Assembly: GCA_016937915.1 (NCBI GenBank) | Contig: JAFGVR010000250.1 | Coordinates: 1 to 9,018, forward strand | DNA: 9,018 nucleotides | DNA from: Campylobacterales bacterium | GTDB taxonomy: Bacteria; Campylobacterota; Campylobacteria; Campylobacterales; Sulfurimonadaceae | Direction of reading: 5' to 3' | Translations under genes and position numbers: made by a program | Notes under the pieces: generated by a model | What the model saw: the letters and a program-made list of their open reading frames with translations, nothing else | What the model was told of the DNA's origin: nothing | Databases searched by the model: none | Shown: piece by piece, positions 1-6,749 of the stretch | Position numbering within the stretch: position 1 is the first letter of the stretch | How the letters are laid out: each line of letters begins with the position of its first letter

Positions 1-1127
1 ATTATAAAGATTTTGATAAATTTGATAAAACTAAACTTGTAAAACTTCTCATAAAAAATGCACTAAAACTAAATGAAAATGATTTAGTTATCATAAAAAA
101 TGGTTGCATCCTTATAAAACTTTATGATGAAAGTAAACAAAAACAACTAACAGAAGATCAAATAAATACAGAAGCAAGTAGATTTAATGGAATAAATGAA
201 AAAGAGCTTGAAGGACTTTTTAAAGAGTATTTTACAAAAGATGATATATATGAGATGCTAGATGATGTAGCAAAATCGTTTATAACAAAGTATTTTATAG
301 AATCTAAACTCTCTAATATCGATTATGAACAAAGTGGATTTAAACTTATACAAAAATTGATAGTTTATGAATTAAAAAAAGATTTTGAAGCAAGTGAAAA
401 TTTTTACATGGGATTTGCTGGATATATCCTTAGAAAAGAGTTTAAACTAACATTTAAACTTATAGCTGATTACTTACTTGGCGAACTAGCAGATTCAAAT
501 GAAAATGTTTTAGAATTTTTAGAATACTACACAAATGATATCATAGTTGTAAATGGTATAAAATACAAAGTGCCAGAGCTAAAAGCTTCAAATGGTCTAA
601 AATGGCATATCATCTCAATGATTTCTATATTAAAACCTTATAAAAAAGCTCAAGAATATATACTTGATTCAAATCTAGATATAAAAGATATCCAAAAACG
701 GATCAATTCTCTTTACAAAGATGGATATGACCCAAAAAAATATAATGAATTAAATTTGACTAAATATAATCTGATAGAAGAGAAGATTGAACTAAATGAT
801 AGAAGACTTAGTGAAATATACGACACATTACAAATACTGAGTGAAAAGACAGATACAGCTTCACTTGAGAGAGAACTAATTATATTAAAACAAAAACGAC
901 TAAAACTAAAAGAGGAAAAAGCTAAAACAAAAAGGAAAAGAATCCCAAATTCTGTTATAGCTACTTATGAAAAACTTTTATCTGAAAAAGAAAATATTCA
1001 AAAAGATATAAGAACAAAAAGTAGAACAATCATACAAAATAAAAAGTCATACGAGTCCATAAGAGACTCTTTAGCGAAGTCTCTTATGAGTAAAAAACAA
1101 CCTTTACCTGAATCAAAAGTTATTTAA
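1..1127 (+). CDS. Hypothetical protein with coiled-coil C terminus, 5' end outside window
   Basis: I do not recognise this protein. The frame is open from the first complete codon at position 3 to the TAA at 1125-1127 (374 residues visible), so the ATG at 255 is an internal methionine. It has no upstream Shine-Dalgarno site, and the frame before it reads as ordinary lysine-rich protein. The N-terminal two thirds look like a soluble, mostly helical region. It includes a hydrophobic stretch, WHIISMISILKPY, at about visible residues 199-211. Residues about 250-365 are almost entirely charged (runs of E, K, R and Q with spaced L and I), which suggests a long coiled coil. No signal peptide or membrane segment is visible in this part. 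It converges on secF with a single base between the stop codons. It is visibly more AT-rich than the sec genes. An accessory-gene origin is possible but unproven. Coding status is secure; function is unknown. Confidence 0.8.
   Translation, partial: YKDFDKFDKTKLVKLLIKNALKLNENDLVIIKNGCILIKLYDESKQKQLTEDQINTEASRFNGINEKELEGLFKEYFTKDDIYEMLDDVAKSFITKYFIESKLSNIDYEQSGFKLIQKLIVYELKKDFEASENFYMGFAGYILRKEFKLTFKLIADYLLGELADSNENVLEFLEYYTNDIIVVNGIKYKVPELKASNGLKWHIISMISILKPYKKAQEYILDSNLDIKDIQKRINSLYKDGYDPKKYNELNLTKYNLIEEKIELNDRRLSEIYDTLQILSEKTDTASLERELIILKQKRLKLKEEKAKTKRKRIPNSVIATYEKLLSEKENIQKDIRTKSRTIIQNKKSYESIRDSLAKSLMSKKQPLPESKVI
1058..1088. repeat. Perfect 11-bp inverted repeat, possible secDF terminator
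   Basis: CATAAGAGACT at 1058-1068 is exactly complementary to AGTCTCTTATG at 1078-1088, with a 9-nt loop. It lies inside the last codons of the plus-strand gene and about 40 nt past the secF stop on the minus strand. Read on the minus strand, a run of five T follows about 11 nt beyond the stem, which is too far for a textbook intrinsic terminator. No T-run follows on the plus strand. With no spacer between the convergent stop codons, this is the only strong stem near the end of the secDF operon. The inverted repeat is certain; its role as a terminator is inferred. Confidence 0.6.
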
Positions 1128-1128
1128 A

Positions 1129-2100
1129 TCACATCACGCCAGATTCAAACTGAGCGCGCATTTTCTCTTTTTCTGCTTCTCTTTTAGCTTTATCAGCTAG
1201 TTTTTGATGATAGTTTTTCACATCAAATCCAAACGCTAAAAGTATAGGAGATGCCACAAATATAGATGAGTATGTACCAACTACAACACCCACTAAAAGT
1301 GTAAATGCAAACGGATGGATAATCTCACCACCAAACATAAACAATGTAAACACAACAAAGAAAGTTGTAAGAGATGTAAGAGTTGTTCTAGCTAGAGTTC
1401 TAGTAACTGACTCATCAATTATCTCTGAGAGTTCTATATTTTTAGAACTAACTACACCCTCACGAATACGGTCAAATACTATGATAGTATCGTTTAGTGA
1501 GTAACCAAGGATTGTCAAAAGTGCTGCTAAAACATCAAGATTTACATCGATGCCTGAGAGTGCTAATGCACCAAGAGCTATAGATACATCGTGAACAAGT
1601 GCAACAATAGATGCAACAGCAAAACGCCACTCAAATCTAAAAGCTACATATATAAGGATGCCAAGAACTGCTAAAACCAAAGACATGATACCTTTTTCTT
1701 TTAGCTCACTTCCAACTTTTGGCCCAACTATGTCAACGCGGCGAACCTCAAACTCACCAGTACCGCTTAGTGCTTCTCTTGTTACATCACCTATATCTAC
1801 AGTCACATCACCCGTAGTAGTTTTCATACGGATAACCACCTCATCAGGTGATCCAAACTCAGTTATAGATGAGTTATCAAACAGCTCGTTTGATTTTAGT
1901 TTTTCACGCATATCATCTATTGGTGCTACTGAGTTGTATTTTACTTGAACAACAGTACCACCAGCAAAATCAACACCATAATTTAAACCCTTAGTAGCTA
2001 AAAGTGCATACGATGCCAAAACTAAAACTATAGAAAAAACCATAGCTAGTTTTGATTTGCCCATGAAATTAAAAGTTTTAGTATATTTAAAAAACTCCAT
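1129..2100 (-). CDS. secF: Protein translocase subunit SecF
   Basis: SecF is an inner-membrane subunit of the SecDF-YajC complex. This complex uses the proton motive force to help pull proteins through SecYEG after SecA-driven insertion. The 323 residues are the usual length. A first membrane segment at about 18-35 is followed by the family motif GVDFAGG at 42-48, a periplasmic P4-like domain, and a five-helix C-terminal bundle that begins near residue 139. The motif GYSLNDTIIVFDRIRE starts at residue 199 and carries the conserved polar residues tied to proton transport. The tail from about 295 is highly charged and probably cytoplasmic. The ATG overlaps the end of secD by 14 nt, and AAAGGGG within secD serves as its Shine-Dalgarno site, so translation is probably coupled. 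The stop codon lies one base from that of the convergent unknown gene. Confidence 0.98.
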   Translation of the reverse strand: MEFFKYTKTFNFMGKSKLAMVFSIVLVLASYALLATKGLNYGVDFAGGTVVQVKYNSVAPIDDMREKLKSNELFDNSSITEFGSPDEVVIRMKTTTGDVTVDIGDVTREALSGTGEFEVRRVDIVGPKVGSELKEKGIMSLVLAVLGILIYVAFRFEWRFAVASIVALVHDVSIALGALALSGIDVNLDVLAALLTILGYSLNDTIIVFDRIREGVVSSKNIELSEIIDESVTRTLARTTLTSLTTFFVVFTLFMFGGEIIHPFAFTLLVGVVVGTYSSIFVASPILLAFGFDVKNYHQKLADKAKREAEKEKMRAQFESGVM

Positions 2101-3670
2101 CGACTACCCCTTTATCCCAAACCACAAACGGTTGTTTTTTTGATTTTTGAATTTTAGACTCTAGCATCTGATAGATTCCATGAGTTCCAAGAATTGCAGT
2201 TAACATAGAAGCTAATATACCTATACTAATAGTTATAGCAAAACCTTTTATAGCCCCTGTTCCATACGCGTAGAGAACTACCGCTGCTATAAGGGTAGTG
2301 ATGTTTGCATCCAAAATAGCACGCATAGCGTTTGCGTAACCCTCTTCTATCGCTTTATGGATACTCATACCTTGATACACAAGTTCCCTTATCCTCTCAG
2401 ATATGATAACATTGGCATCTACTGCCATACCAACAGTTAGAACTATACCAGCCATCCCTGGGAGTGTAAGGGTAGCTCCAAAAAGACTCATAACAGCAAG
2501 TATAATAAATAAGTTTGCGATAAGTGCGATGTTTGCTATAACACCAGCTAGTTTGTAATAAACCATCATAAAGATGATAACTAAAACAAATCCACCAATT
2601 AGAGCTATCATACTAGCCTCGATGCTATCAGCTCCAAGACTTGGTCCAACTGAGCGTTTCTCCATTAAGTATATTGGAGCAAGTAATGCACCTGAGCGAA
2701 GTGCGATTGCTAAGTCCTTTGCTTCAACTACACTATAATCACCAGATATCTGACCACTTCCACCACCGATGCGTTCATTGATAACAGGAGCAGAGTAAAC
2801 CACACCATCAAGCACTATCGCTAAATGGCTTCCCACATTTTTACCAGTAAAATCACCAAAAAGTTCAGCACCCTCAGCATTTAAAGAAAAGTTTATAACT
2901 GGGCGGTTATTTTGATCAAACCCAACATGAGCATCTGTTAACATCCCACCATCAAGGATAGGGATCTCACGAACCAAATGTTTTATCTTATCACTTTTAG
3001 CATCTGGTAATATCACATCACCAAACGATGCAGCCTCATGGTTACTCATAGCGTAAACTCTACCAGCTCTAGCCTCATCAACAGCCATAAGCTCAAGTTT
3101 TGCAGCACGAGATATAAGTTCTCTTGCTCTTTGCTCATCTTCAGCAGTTTTGATGCCAGCTAACTGAACCAAAATCTTCTCATCACCTTGACGAGCCACT
3201 ACAGGCTCAGCCAAACCAAACTGATCAAGTCTGTTTCTAATAGTCTCTATAGCCTGAGAGATAGCATCTTGTTTTGTTTTTTCAATCTCTTCTGCACTAA
3301 AACTAAAAGAGATTCTCTCTGCATTAACAGATACTTTGGCACCCTCTATTTTTGAGAGATACTCTTTTACACTAGGTAAATCATCACTGTCTAAAACTAC
3401 AAAACTAAGTCCATTTTCATCAAACTTAAGCTCATCTATAAGAATATCTTTTTTTTCTGTAAAATGTTTTACACTTGCTGCGATAGATTTTATGCGAGAT
3501 TTTACAGCTTCATCGGTTTTTACACCTAAAAGCATGTGAAGACCACCCTGAAGGTCAAGTCCTAGAGAGACTTTTTTACCACCTTCAGTTTGTAAAAGGG
3601 ATGGGATAGAGAAAAATACACCAAAAACTATGGCAAGTGCAAAAATTACTATACGGTAATTAAGCTTCAT
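2087..3670 (-). CDS. secD: Protein translocase subunit SecD
   Basis: SecD is the larger inner-membrane partner of SecF, with a large periplasmic domain that binds emerging substrate. The 527 residues fit the bacterial family. An N-terminal membrane segment lies at about 6-25, followed by the diagnostic LGLDLQGG at 36-43. The periplasmic P1 region includes an AIETIRNRLDQFGLAEP segment and later GKNVGSHLAIVLDGVVYSAP and IGGGSGQISG segments. The C-terminal membrane bundle contains GMAVDANVIISERIRE from residue 414, whose Asp418 corresponds to the conserved proton-pathway aspartate. The start is set by a TAATG junction, where the A of the secD ATG is the last base of the yajC stop. No strong Shine-Dalgarno site precedes it, so reinitiation after yajC is likely. 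Nothing is truncated or unusual. Confidence 0.98.
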   Translation of the reverse strand: MKLNYRIVIFALAIVFGVFFSIPSLLQTEGGKKVSLGLDLQGGLHMLLGVKTDEAVKSRIKSIAASVKHFTEKKDILIDELKFDENGLSFVVLDSDDLPSVKEYLSKIEGAKVSVNAERISFSFSAEEIEKTKQDAISQAIETIRNRLDQFGLAEPVVARQGDEKILVQLAGIKTAEDEQRARELISRAAKLELMAVDEARAGRVYAMSNHEAASFGDVILPDAKSDKIKHLVREIPILDGGMLTDAHVGFDQNNRPVINFSLNAEGAELFGDFTGKNVGSHLAIVLDGVVYSAPVINERIGGGSGQISGDYSVVEAKDLAIALRSGALLAPIYLMEKRSVGPSLGADSIEASMIALIGGFVLVIIFMMVYYKLAGVIANIALIANLFIILAVMSLFGATLTLPGMAGIVLTVGMAVDANVIISERIRELVYQGMSIHKAIEEGYANAMRAILDANITTLIAAVVLYAYGTGAIKGFAITISIGILASMLTAILGTHGIYQMLESKIQKSKKQPFVVWDKGVVDGVF

Positions 3671-3939
3671 TATGCAGCTTCAGGCTCGTAAGCTCTTGAG
3701 ATGCCATCTTTTAAGATTTTAACAATCACATCATCATTCATCTTTACACTTAAAAAGTTATCTTCAACTTTATAAACTGTTACGATAAATCCACCATTTG
3801 TAACAACTTTGTCACCTTTTTTAAGAGCATCTATCATCTCTTGTCTTTGTTTAGCCTCTTTTTGCTGCGGACGGATAATCACAAAATACATAATTGCGAT
3901 TAAAAATATAAACGGTAATAATTGACTGATAATTTCCAT
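3670..3939 (-). CDS. yajC: Sec translocon accessory subunit YajC
   Basis: YajC is a small single-pass membrane protein that associates with SecD and SecF; it is usually dispensable. The 89 residues show one hydrophobic segment at about 5-22. The family signature IRPQQK follows immediately at 22-27, then a charged helix and a small cytoplasmic domain with GDKVVTNGG at about 42-50. The ATG at 3937-3939 has AAGG 9 nt upstream on the minus strand. It is the first gene of the yajC-secD-secF operon and overlaps secD by 1 nt. Confidence 0.97.
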   Translation of the reverse strand: MEIISQLLPFIFLIAIMYFVIIRPQQKEAKQRQEMIDALKKGDKVVTNGGFIVTVYKVEDNFLSVKMNDDVIVKILKDGISRAYEPEAA

Positions 3940-3962
3940 GTCAGTTTTCCTTAATAATTAAA

Positions 3963-3976
3963 ATTTGTGGATTATA
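3963..3976 (-). promoter_or_regulatory. Probable sigma-70 promoter of yajC-secD-secF
   Basis: On the minus strand a perfect TATAAT (3976 down to 3971) follows a T-rich stretch ending TTTTTG. This resembles housekeeping promoters of this phylum, which typically lack a conserved -35 box; the -35 position here is TTATTT at best. Transcription would start near 3964, giving a leader of about 25 nt that contains the AAGG ribosome site. The promoter lies in the 79-bp gap after the malic enzyme stop. No hairpin terminator is visible in that gap, so read-through from the malic enzyme gene is also possible. Confidence 0.65.
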
Positions 3977-4018
3977 CAAAAACAACACTAATAAAATAAG
4001 AAAAGTATATATAAATCT

Positions 4019-5314
4019 TTAAACTTTGCTATCTAAATACTCAGCAAGTTTTTTAAGTTTTTTCCTATAAGCATCTATATCAAAATCTTTAACTCTAGCT
4101 ACACCATCTTCTATAGCGGCTTTTGCAACAGCAGAAGCTACATAAACCAAAACTCTTCTATCAAATGGTGATGGTATAATATATTCCGCTCCAAAACTCA
4201 TATCATCACCTCTACCGTGAGCTTTTTTAACATGAACTGGTACCTCCTCTTTAGCCAAAGATGCTAACGCTTTTGCGGCTGCTAGTTTCATATTTTCAGT
4301 TATTTTTTTTGCTCTAACATCTAAAGCACCGCGAAATATTTGTGGAAAACCTAAAACATTGTTCACTTGGTTTGGATAGTCACTTCTACCTGTTCCTATG
4401 ATGATATCTTCTCTTGCCTCTTTTGCAAGTGGTGGGATTATCTCAGGGTTTGGATTTGCACAAGCAAATATGATAGGGCTTTTAGCTGACATACTTTTTA
4501 CCATCTCAGGTGTGATTTGGTTTGCTTTTGAAAGCCCTAAAACCATATCTGCATCTCTCATGGCATCTTGGAGAGTTCTATCTTCTGTATCAAACGCAAA
4601 AGCTTTTTTGTACTCATTTAGATCAGTTCTTTTATCGTGGATAACACCTAAAGAATCTAGCATAGTTATGTTTTTTACACCTAAGTACTTGTACATATTT
4701 GCACACGCTATACCAGCAGCTCCAGCACCAACAACAACTACTTTTAACTCCTCCACCTTTTTACCACTAATCTCTAAAACATTGATAAGTCCAGCTGTAG
4801 TGATAACTGCCGTTCCGTGTTGGTCATCATGAAAAACAGGAACATTACACAACTCTTTTAGGCGTGATTCTATCTTAAAGCAACGCGGTGCTGAGATATC
4901 TTCAAGATTTATCCCACCAAAACTATCAGCCATAGATGATACTATCTTTACTATCTCATCCATATTTTTAGTGTTTAGCTCTATATCCACTGCATCTATA
5001 TTTGCAAATGATTTAAATAAAACGGCCTTACCCTCCATAACAGGCTTTGATGCCAAATGCCCAATATCACCAAGACCAAGAACTGCTGTTCCATCACTTA
5101 TAACTGCTACAAGATTTCCTTTGTTTGTGTACTCATAAGCTAAATTTGTATCTTTTTCTATCTCTAAACAAGGATTTGCAACACCTGGGCTATAAGCCAT
5201 AGATAACTCTTTTTGGGTACTACACGATTTTGTGATGAGGGTACCTATCTTCCCATTCGTATCAAACTCATTTTTTGCTTTGTGATAATCCAAACATTCT
5301 TTTTCAAACGACAT
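4019..5314 (-). CDS. Malic enzyme, short MaeB type (oxaloacetate-decarboxylating)
   Basis: Malic enzyme oxidatively decarboxylates malate to pyruvate and CO2 with reduction of NAD or NADP, linking the TCA cycle to pyruvate supply in the cytoplasm. With the start used here it has 431 residues. AYSPGVA holds the catalytic Tyr41, EGKAVLFK the catalytic Lys96, and Glu138, Asp139 and Asp164 (LEDI, DDQHGTA) are the expected metal ligands. A Rossmann GAGAAGI motif at 196-202 binds the cofactor, and TGRSDYPNQVNNVLGFP matches the MaeB family closely. It lacks the C-terminal phosphotransacetylase-like domain of long MaeB proteins such as that of E. coli, so it is the compact catalytic form. I could not decide between NAD and NADP from sequence alone. 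An upstream in-frame TTG at 5347 would add 11 residues, but the ATG at 5314 has GGAGAG at ideal spacing and matches the family N terminus. Confidence 0.95.
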   Translation of the reverse strand: MSFEKECLDYHKAKNEFDTNGKIGTLITKSCSTQKELSMAYSPGVANPCLEIEKDTNLAYEYTNKGNLVAVISDGTAVLGLGDIGHLASKPVMEGKAVLFKSFANIDAVDIELNTKNMDEIVKIVSSMADSFGGINLEDISAPRCFKIESRLKELCNVPVFHDDQHGTAVITTAGLINVLEISGKKVEELKVVVVGAGAAGIACANMYKYLGVKNITMLDSLGVIHDKRTDLNEYKKAFAFDTEDRTLQDAMRDADMVLGLSKANQITPEMVKSMSAKSPIIFACANPNPEIIPPLAKEAREDIIIGTGRSDYPNQVNNVLGFPQIFRGALDVRAKKITENMKLAAAKALASLAKEEVPVHVKKAHGRGDDMSFGAEYIIPSPFDRRVLVYVASAVAKAAIEDGVARVKDFDIDAYRKKLKKLAEYLDSKV

Positions 5315-5317
5315 ATA

Positions 5318-5323
5318 CTCTCC
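5318..5323 (-). promoter_or_regulatory. Ribosome binding site fixing the malic enzyme start
   Basis: GGAGAG on the minus strand ends 3 nt before the ATG at 5312-5314, so its GGAG core is 5 nt from the ATG. It is the strongest Shine-Dalgarno match for this gene and lies inside the extension that a TTG start at 5347 would add. It therefore argues for initiation at 5314. Confidence 0.8.
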
Positions 5324-5333
5324 ATATTTTATT

Positions 5334-5339
5334 ATTATA
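5334..5339 (-). promoter_or_regulatory. Possible -10 element of the malic enzyme promoter
   Basis: A TATAAT lies on the minus strand 19 nt upstream of the malic enzyme ATG. The inferred start near 5327 would leave a very short leader of about 13 nt that still includes the GGAGAG site. No good -35 box is seen; the 26-nt imperfect palindrome at 5344-5369 occupies the upstream promoter region. In such AT-rich sequence a chance TATAAT is quite possible. Confidence 0.35.
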
Positions 5340-5343
5340 TAAC

Positions 5344-5479
5344 GCAAGAATGAACAAGTTCTTTCTTGCTACGCTAGCCGCTTCTGAAGAAACATTTTCA
5401 CTTAAGTGAAAAGCGGTTCCCTTGTTTTGGCACTAAAGTCTTTCTCTTATAAAGAAAAACGACTCCTTGCAGTTTGCAA
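5344..5479. repeat. Palindrome-rich intergenic block, candidate dispersed repeat or structured RNA
   Basis: This stretch between the malic enzyme and diguanylate cyclase genes has no convincing gene but is dense in complementary arms. (a) 5344-5369: GCAAGAA pairs with TTCTTGC and GAAC with GTTC, with one T-T mismatch, around a tiny loop. (b) 5378-5416: CCGCTT pairs with AAGCGG and encloses a smaller CTTC-T-GAAG hairpin and a perfect 18-bp palindrome. (c) 5437-5464: AGTC pairs with GACT around an inner TTTCT/AGAAA stem. (d) 5467-5479: TTGCA-GTT-TGCAA. It is visibly richer in G and C than the flanking genes. No arm is followed by a proper T-run except a TTTTTC 7 nt past (d) on the minus strand, so simple termination explains it poorly. 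The pairings are read directly; identity as a dispersed element or RNA is inference. Confidence 0.5.
5395..5412. repeat. Perfect 18-bp palindrome
   Basis: TTTTCACTTAAGTGAAAA is identical to its own reverse complement and has no spacer. Such a site could bind a dimeric regulator as an operator, or form a cruciform or the tip of the larger stem at 5378-5416. It lies 64 bp upstream of the malic enzyme TTG and 81 bp from its ATG, so regulation of that gene is possible. No specific regulator can be named from the sequence. Confidence 0.75.
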
Positions 5480-5483
5480 AAGT

Positions 5484-6749
5484 CTATTTTACAAAATTAT
5501 AACAATCTCTACCATTTTGTTTTGCTTTATATAGAGCATCATCGGCTCTTTTTATTATTTTATCTTCATCATCACCATCTTTAGACAAAGTTACACCAAA
5601 AGATAGCGTAACCCTAGATTCTATTCCAAACTGAACTTGAGATATTTTTTTTTGAAGTTTTTCTAAAAGCCCTATTAAACTTTTTTCATCTGCATTGTTT
5701 GCTATGATGACAAACTCTTCACCACCCCATCTTGCAAATATATCATCTTCTCTGATATTCTCACCTATACAATATGTTAATTTTTTAAGCACCTCATCAC
5801 CCATCTGATGCCCATAGTTATCATTTATCTTTTTAAAAAAATCTATATCTAATAAAATAAGACCAAATACAAGCGAATATCTATTGTAAGATTTTATTTT
5901 TTTTGTAAGCTCTTTTTGAAAAAAAGCTCTATTATATATCTTCGTTAGCTCATCATGTGTAGAGATATGTTCTAACATTTTTTTATCTGTTATATCCTCT
6001 CTGTATGAGCCATATCCAACTTTTTTATTATTTTCATCAAATATTGGAAAGATAGTTATCTTAATCCAATAAAATTCACCTTGTTTATTGTGATTTTGAA
6101 GTTCTGTAGTAAACTCTTCATCCCTTTGTAAACTGTGCCACATATTTTTATATATCTCTGATGGTGTTTGTGAAATTCTAAAAATTGAGTGGTTTTTTCC
6201 TATCAGTTCATCTTTTGTATATCCTGTAAACTTCTCAAATGCTTCAGATACAAAAGTGATATTGCCTTTAAGATCTGATGTTGTATATAAAACAGCACGA
6301 CTTAGTAAAGTCTGTATCCTCTCTATCTCTTTTGTTTTTCTTTGCAATTCAAACTTTTGATATAACTCATACGAAATTTTTTCTAAACTTTTTATAAGTA
6401 TGTTGATATCTATAGGTTTTATAACATATTTATCAACATGTAATTCTATAGACTCCTTTAAAAAATCATTATTATCAAATGCACTAACTATAACTACAGG
6501 AACCTCTTTATCAAACTCTCTTATCTTTGATATCATACCGATGCCATCAAGTATAGGCATCCTTATATCTGTAATTATGATATCTGGCTTATGTATGTTA
6601 TATAGTTCAAAACCCTCTTGGCCATTTGTTGCAGTTATAAGTTCTTTTGATTTAAATTCCAATATCTCAGACATCTCATCTCTAATCTCTTTCTCATCTT
6701 CAACATATAAAATTTTTTGTTTTTTTAAAAGACTAAGAGTATTTTGCAT
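5484..6749 (-). CDS. Response regulator with PAS and GGDEF domains (diguanylate cyclase)
   Basis: This is a predicted soluble diguanylate cyclase that makes cyclic di-GMP from two GTP under control of receiver phosphorylation and a PAS sensor. Its 421 residues hold three domains. The CheY-like receiver spans about 10-125, with acidic pair Glu17/Asp18, phospho-acceptor Asp61, Ser89 and Lys111. A helical linker follows. The PAS domain spans about 145-255 (TTSDLKGNITFVSEAFEKFTG, then a PAC-like GYGSYREDITD). The GGDEF domain spans about 258-421, with the GGEEF active site at 342-346 and the metal-binding LDIDFFKKIND at 300-310. The RxxD product-inhibition site, REDD at 333-336, sits exactly five residues before GGEEF, so feedback control looks intact. 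Its ATG touches the stop codon of the upstream kinase gene, with AAGGTG as ribosome site, so the two are co-transcribed and probably translationally coupled. The ligand of the PAS domain is unknown. Confidence 0.93.
   Translation of the reverse strand: MQNTLSLLKKQKILYVEDEKEIRDEMSEILEFKSKELITATNGQEGFELYNIHKPDIIITDIRMPILDGIGMISKIREFDKEVPVVIVSAFDNNDFLKESIELHVDKYVIKPIDINILIKSLEKISYELYQKFELQRKTKEIERIQTLLSRAVLYTTSDLKGNITFVSEAFEKFTGYTKDELIGKNHSIFRISQTPSEIYKNMWHSLQRDEEFTTELQNHNKQGEFYWIKITIFPIFDENNKKVGYGSYREDITDKKMLEHISTHDELTKIYNRAFFQKELTKKIKSYNRYSLVFGLILLDIDFFKKINDNYGHQMGDEVLKKLTYCIGENIREDDIFARWGGEEFVIIANNADEKSLIGLLEKLQKKISQVQFGIESRVTLSFGVTLSKDGDDEDKIIKRADDALYKAKQNGRDCYNFVK

Noticed and set aside
255..257. 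ATG as the start of the first gene
   Set aside because: The frame is open all the way to the left edge, the upstream residues look like genuine protein, and no ribosome site precedes this ATG.
1658..1948. Plus-strand open frame antisense to secF, and similar frames at 3336-3539 (secD), 4398-4832 (malic enzyme) and 6400-6855 (cyclase/kinase)
   Set aside because: Each lies fully opposite a well-supported gene, has serine-rich shadow composition, and resembles no family.
3940..4018. Terminator between the malic enzyme and yajC genes
   Set aside because: No stem of useful length is visible in this AT-rich gap; only the yajC promoter stands out.
5345..5347. TTG as the malic enzyme start
   Set aside because: It adds an 11-residue extension outside the family pattern and falls within an inverted-repeat arm, while the ATG at 5314 has a strong GGAGAG site.
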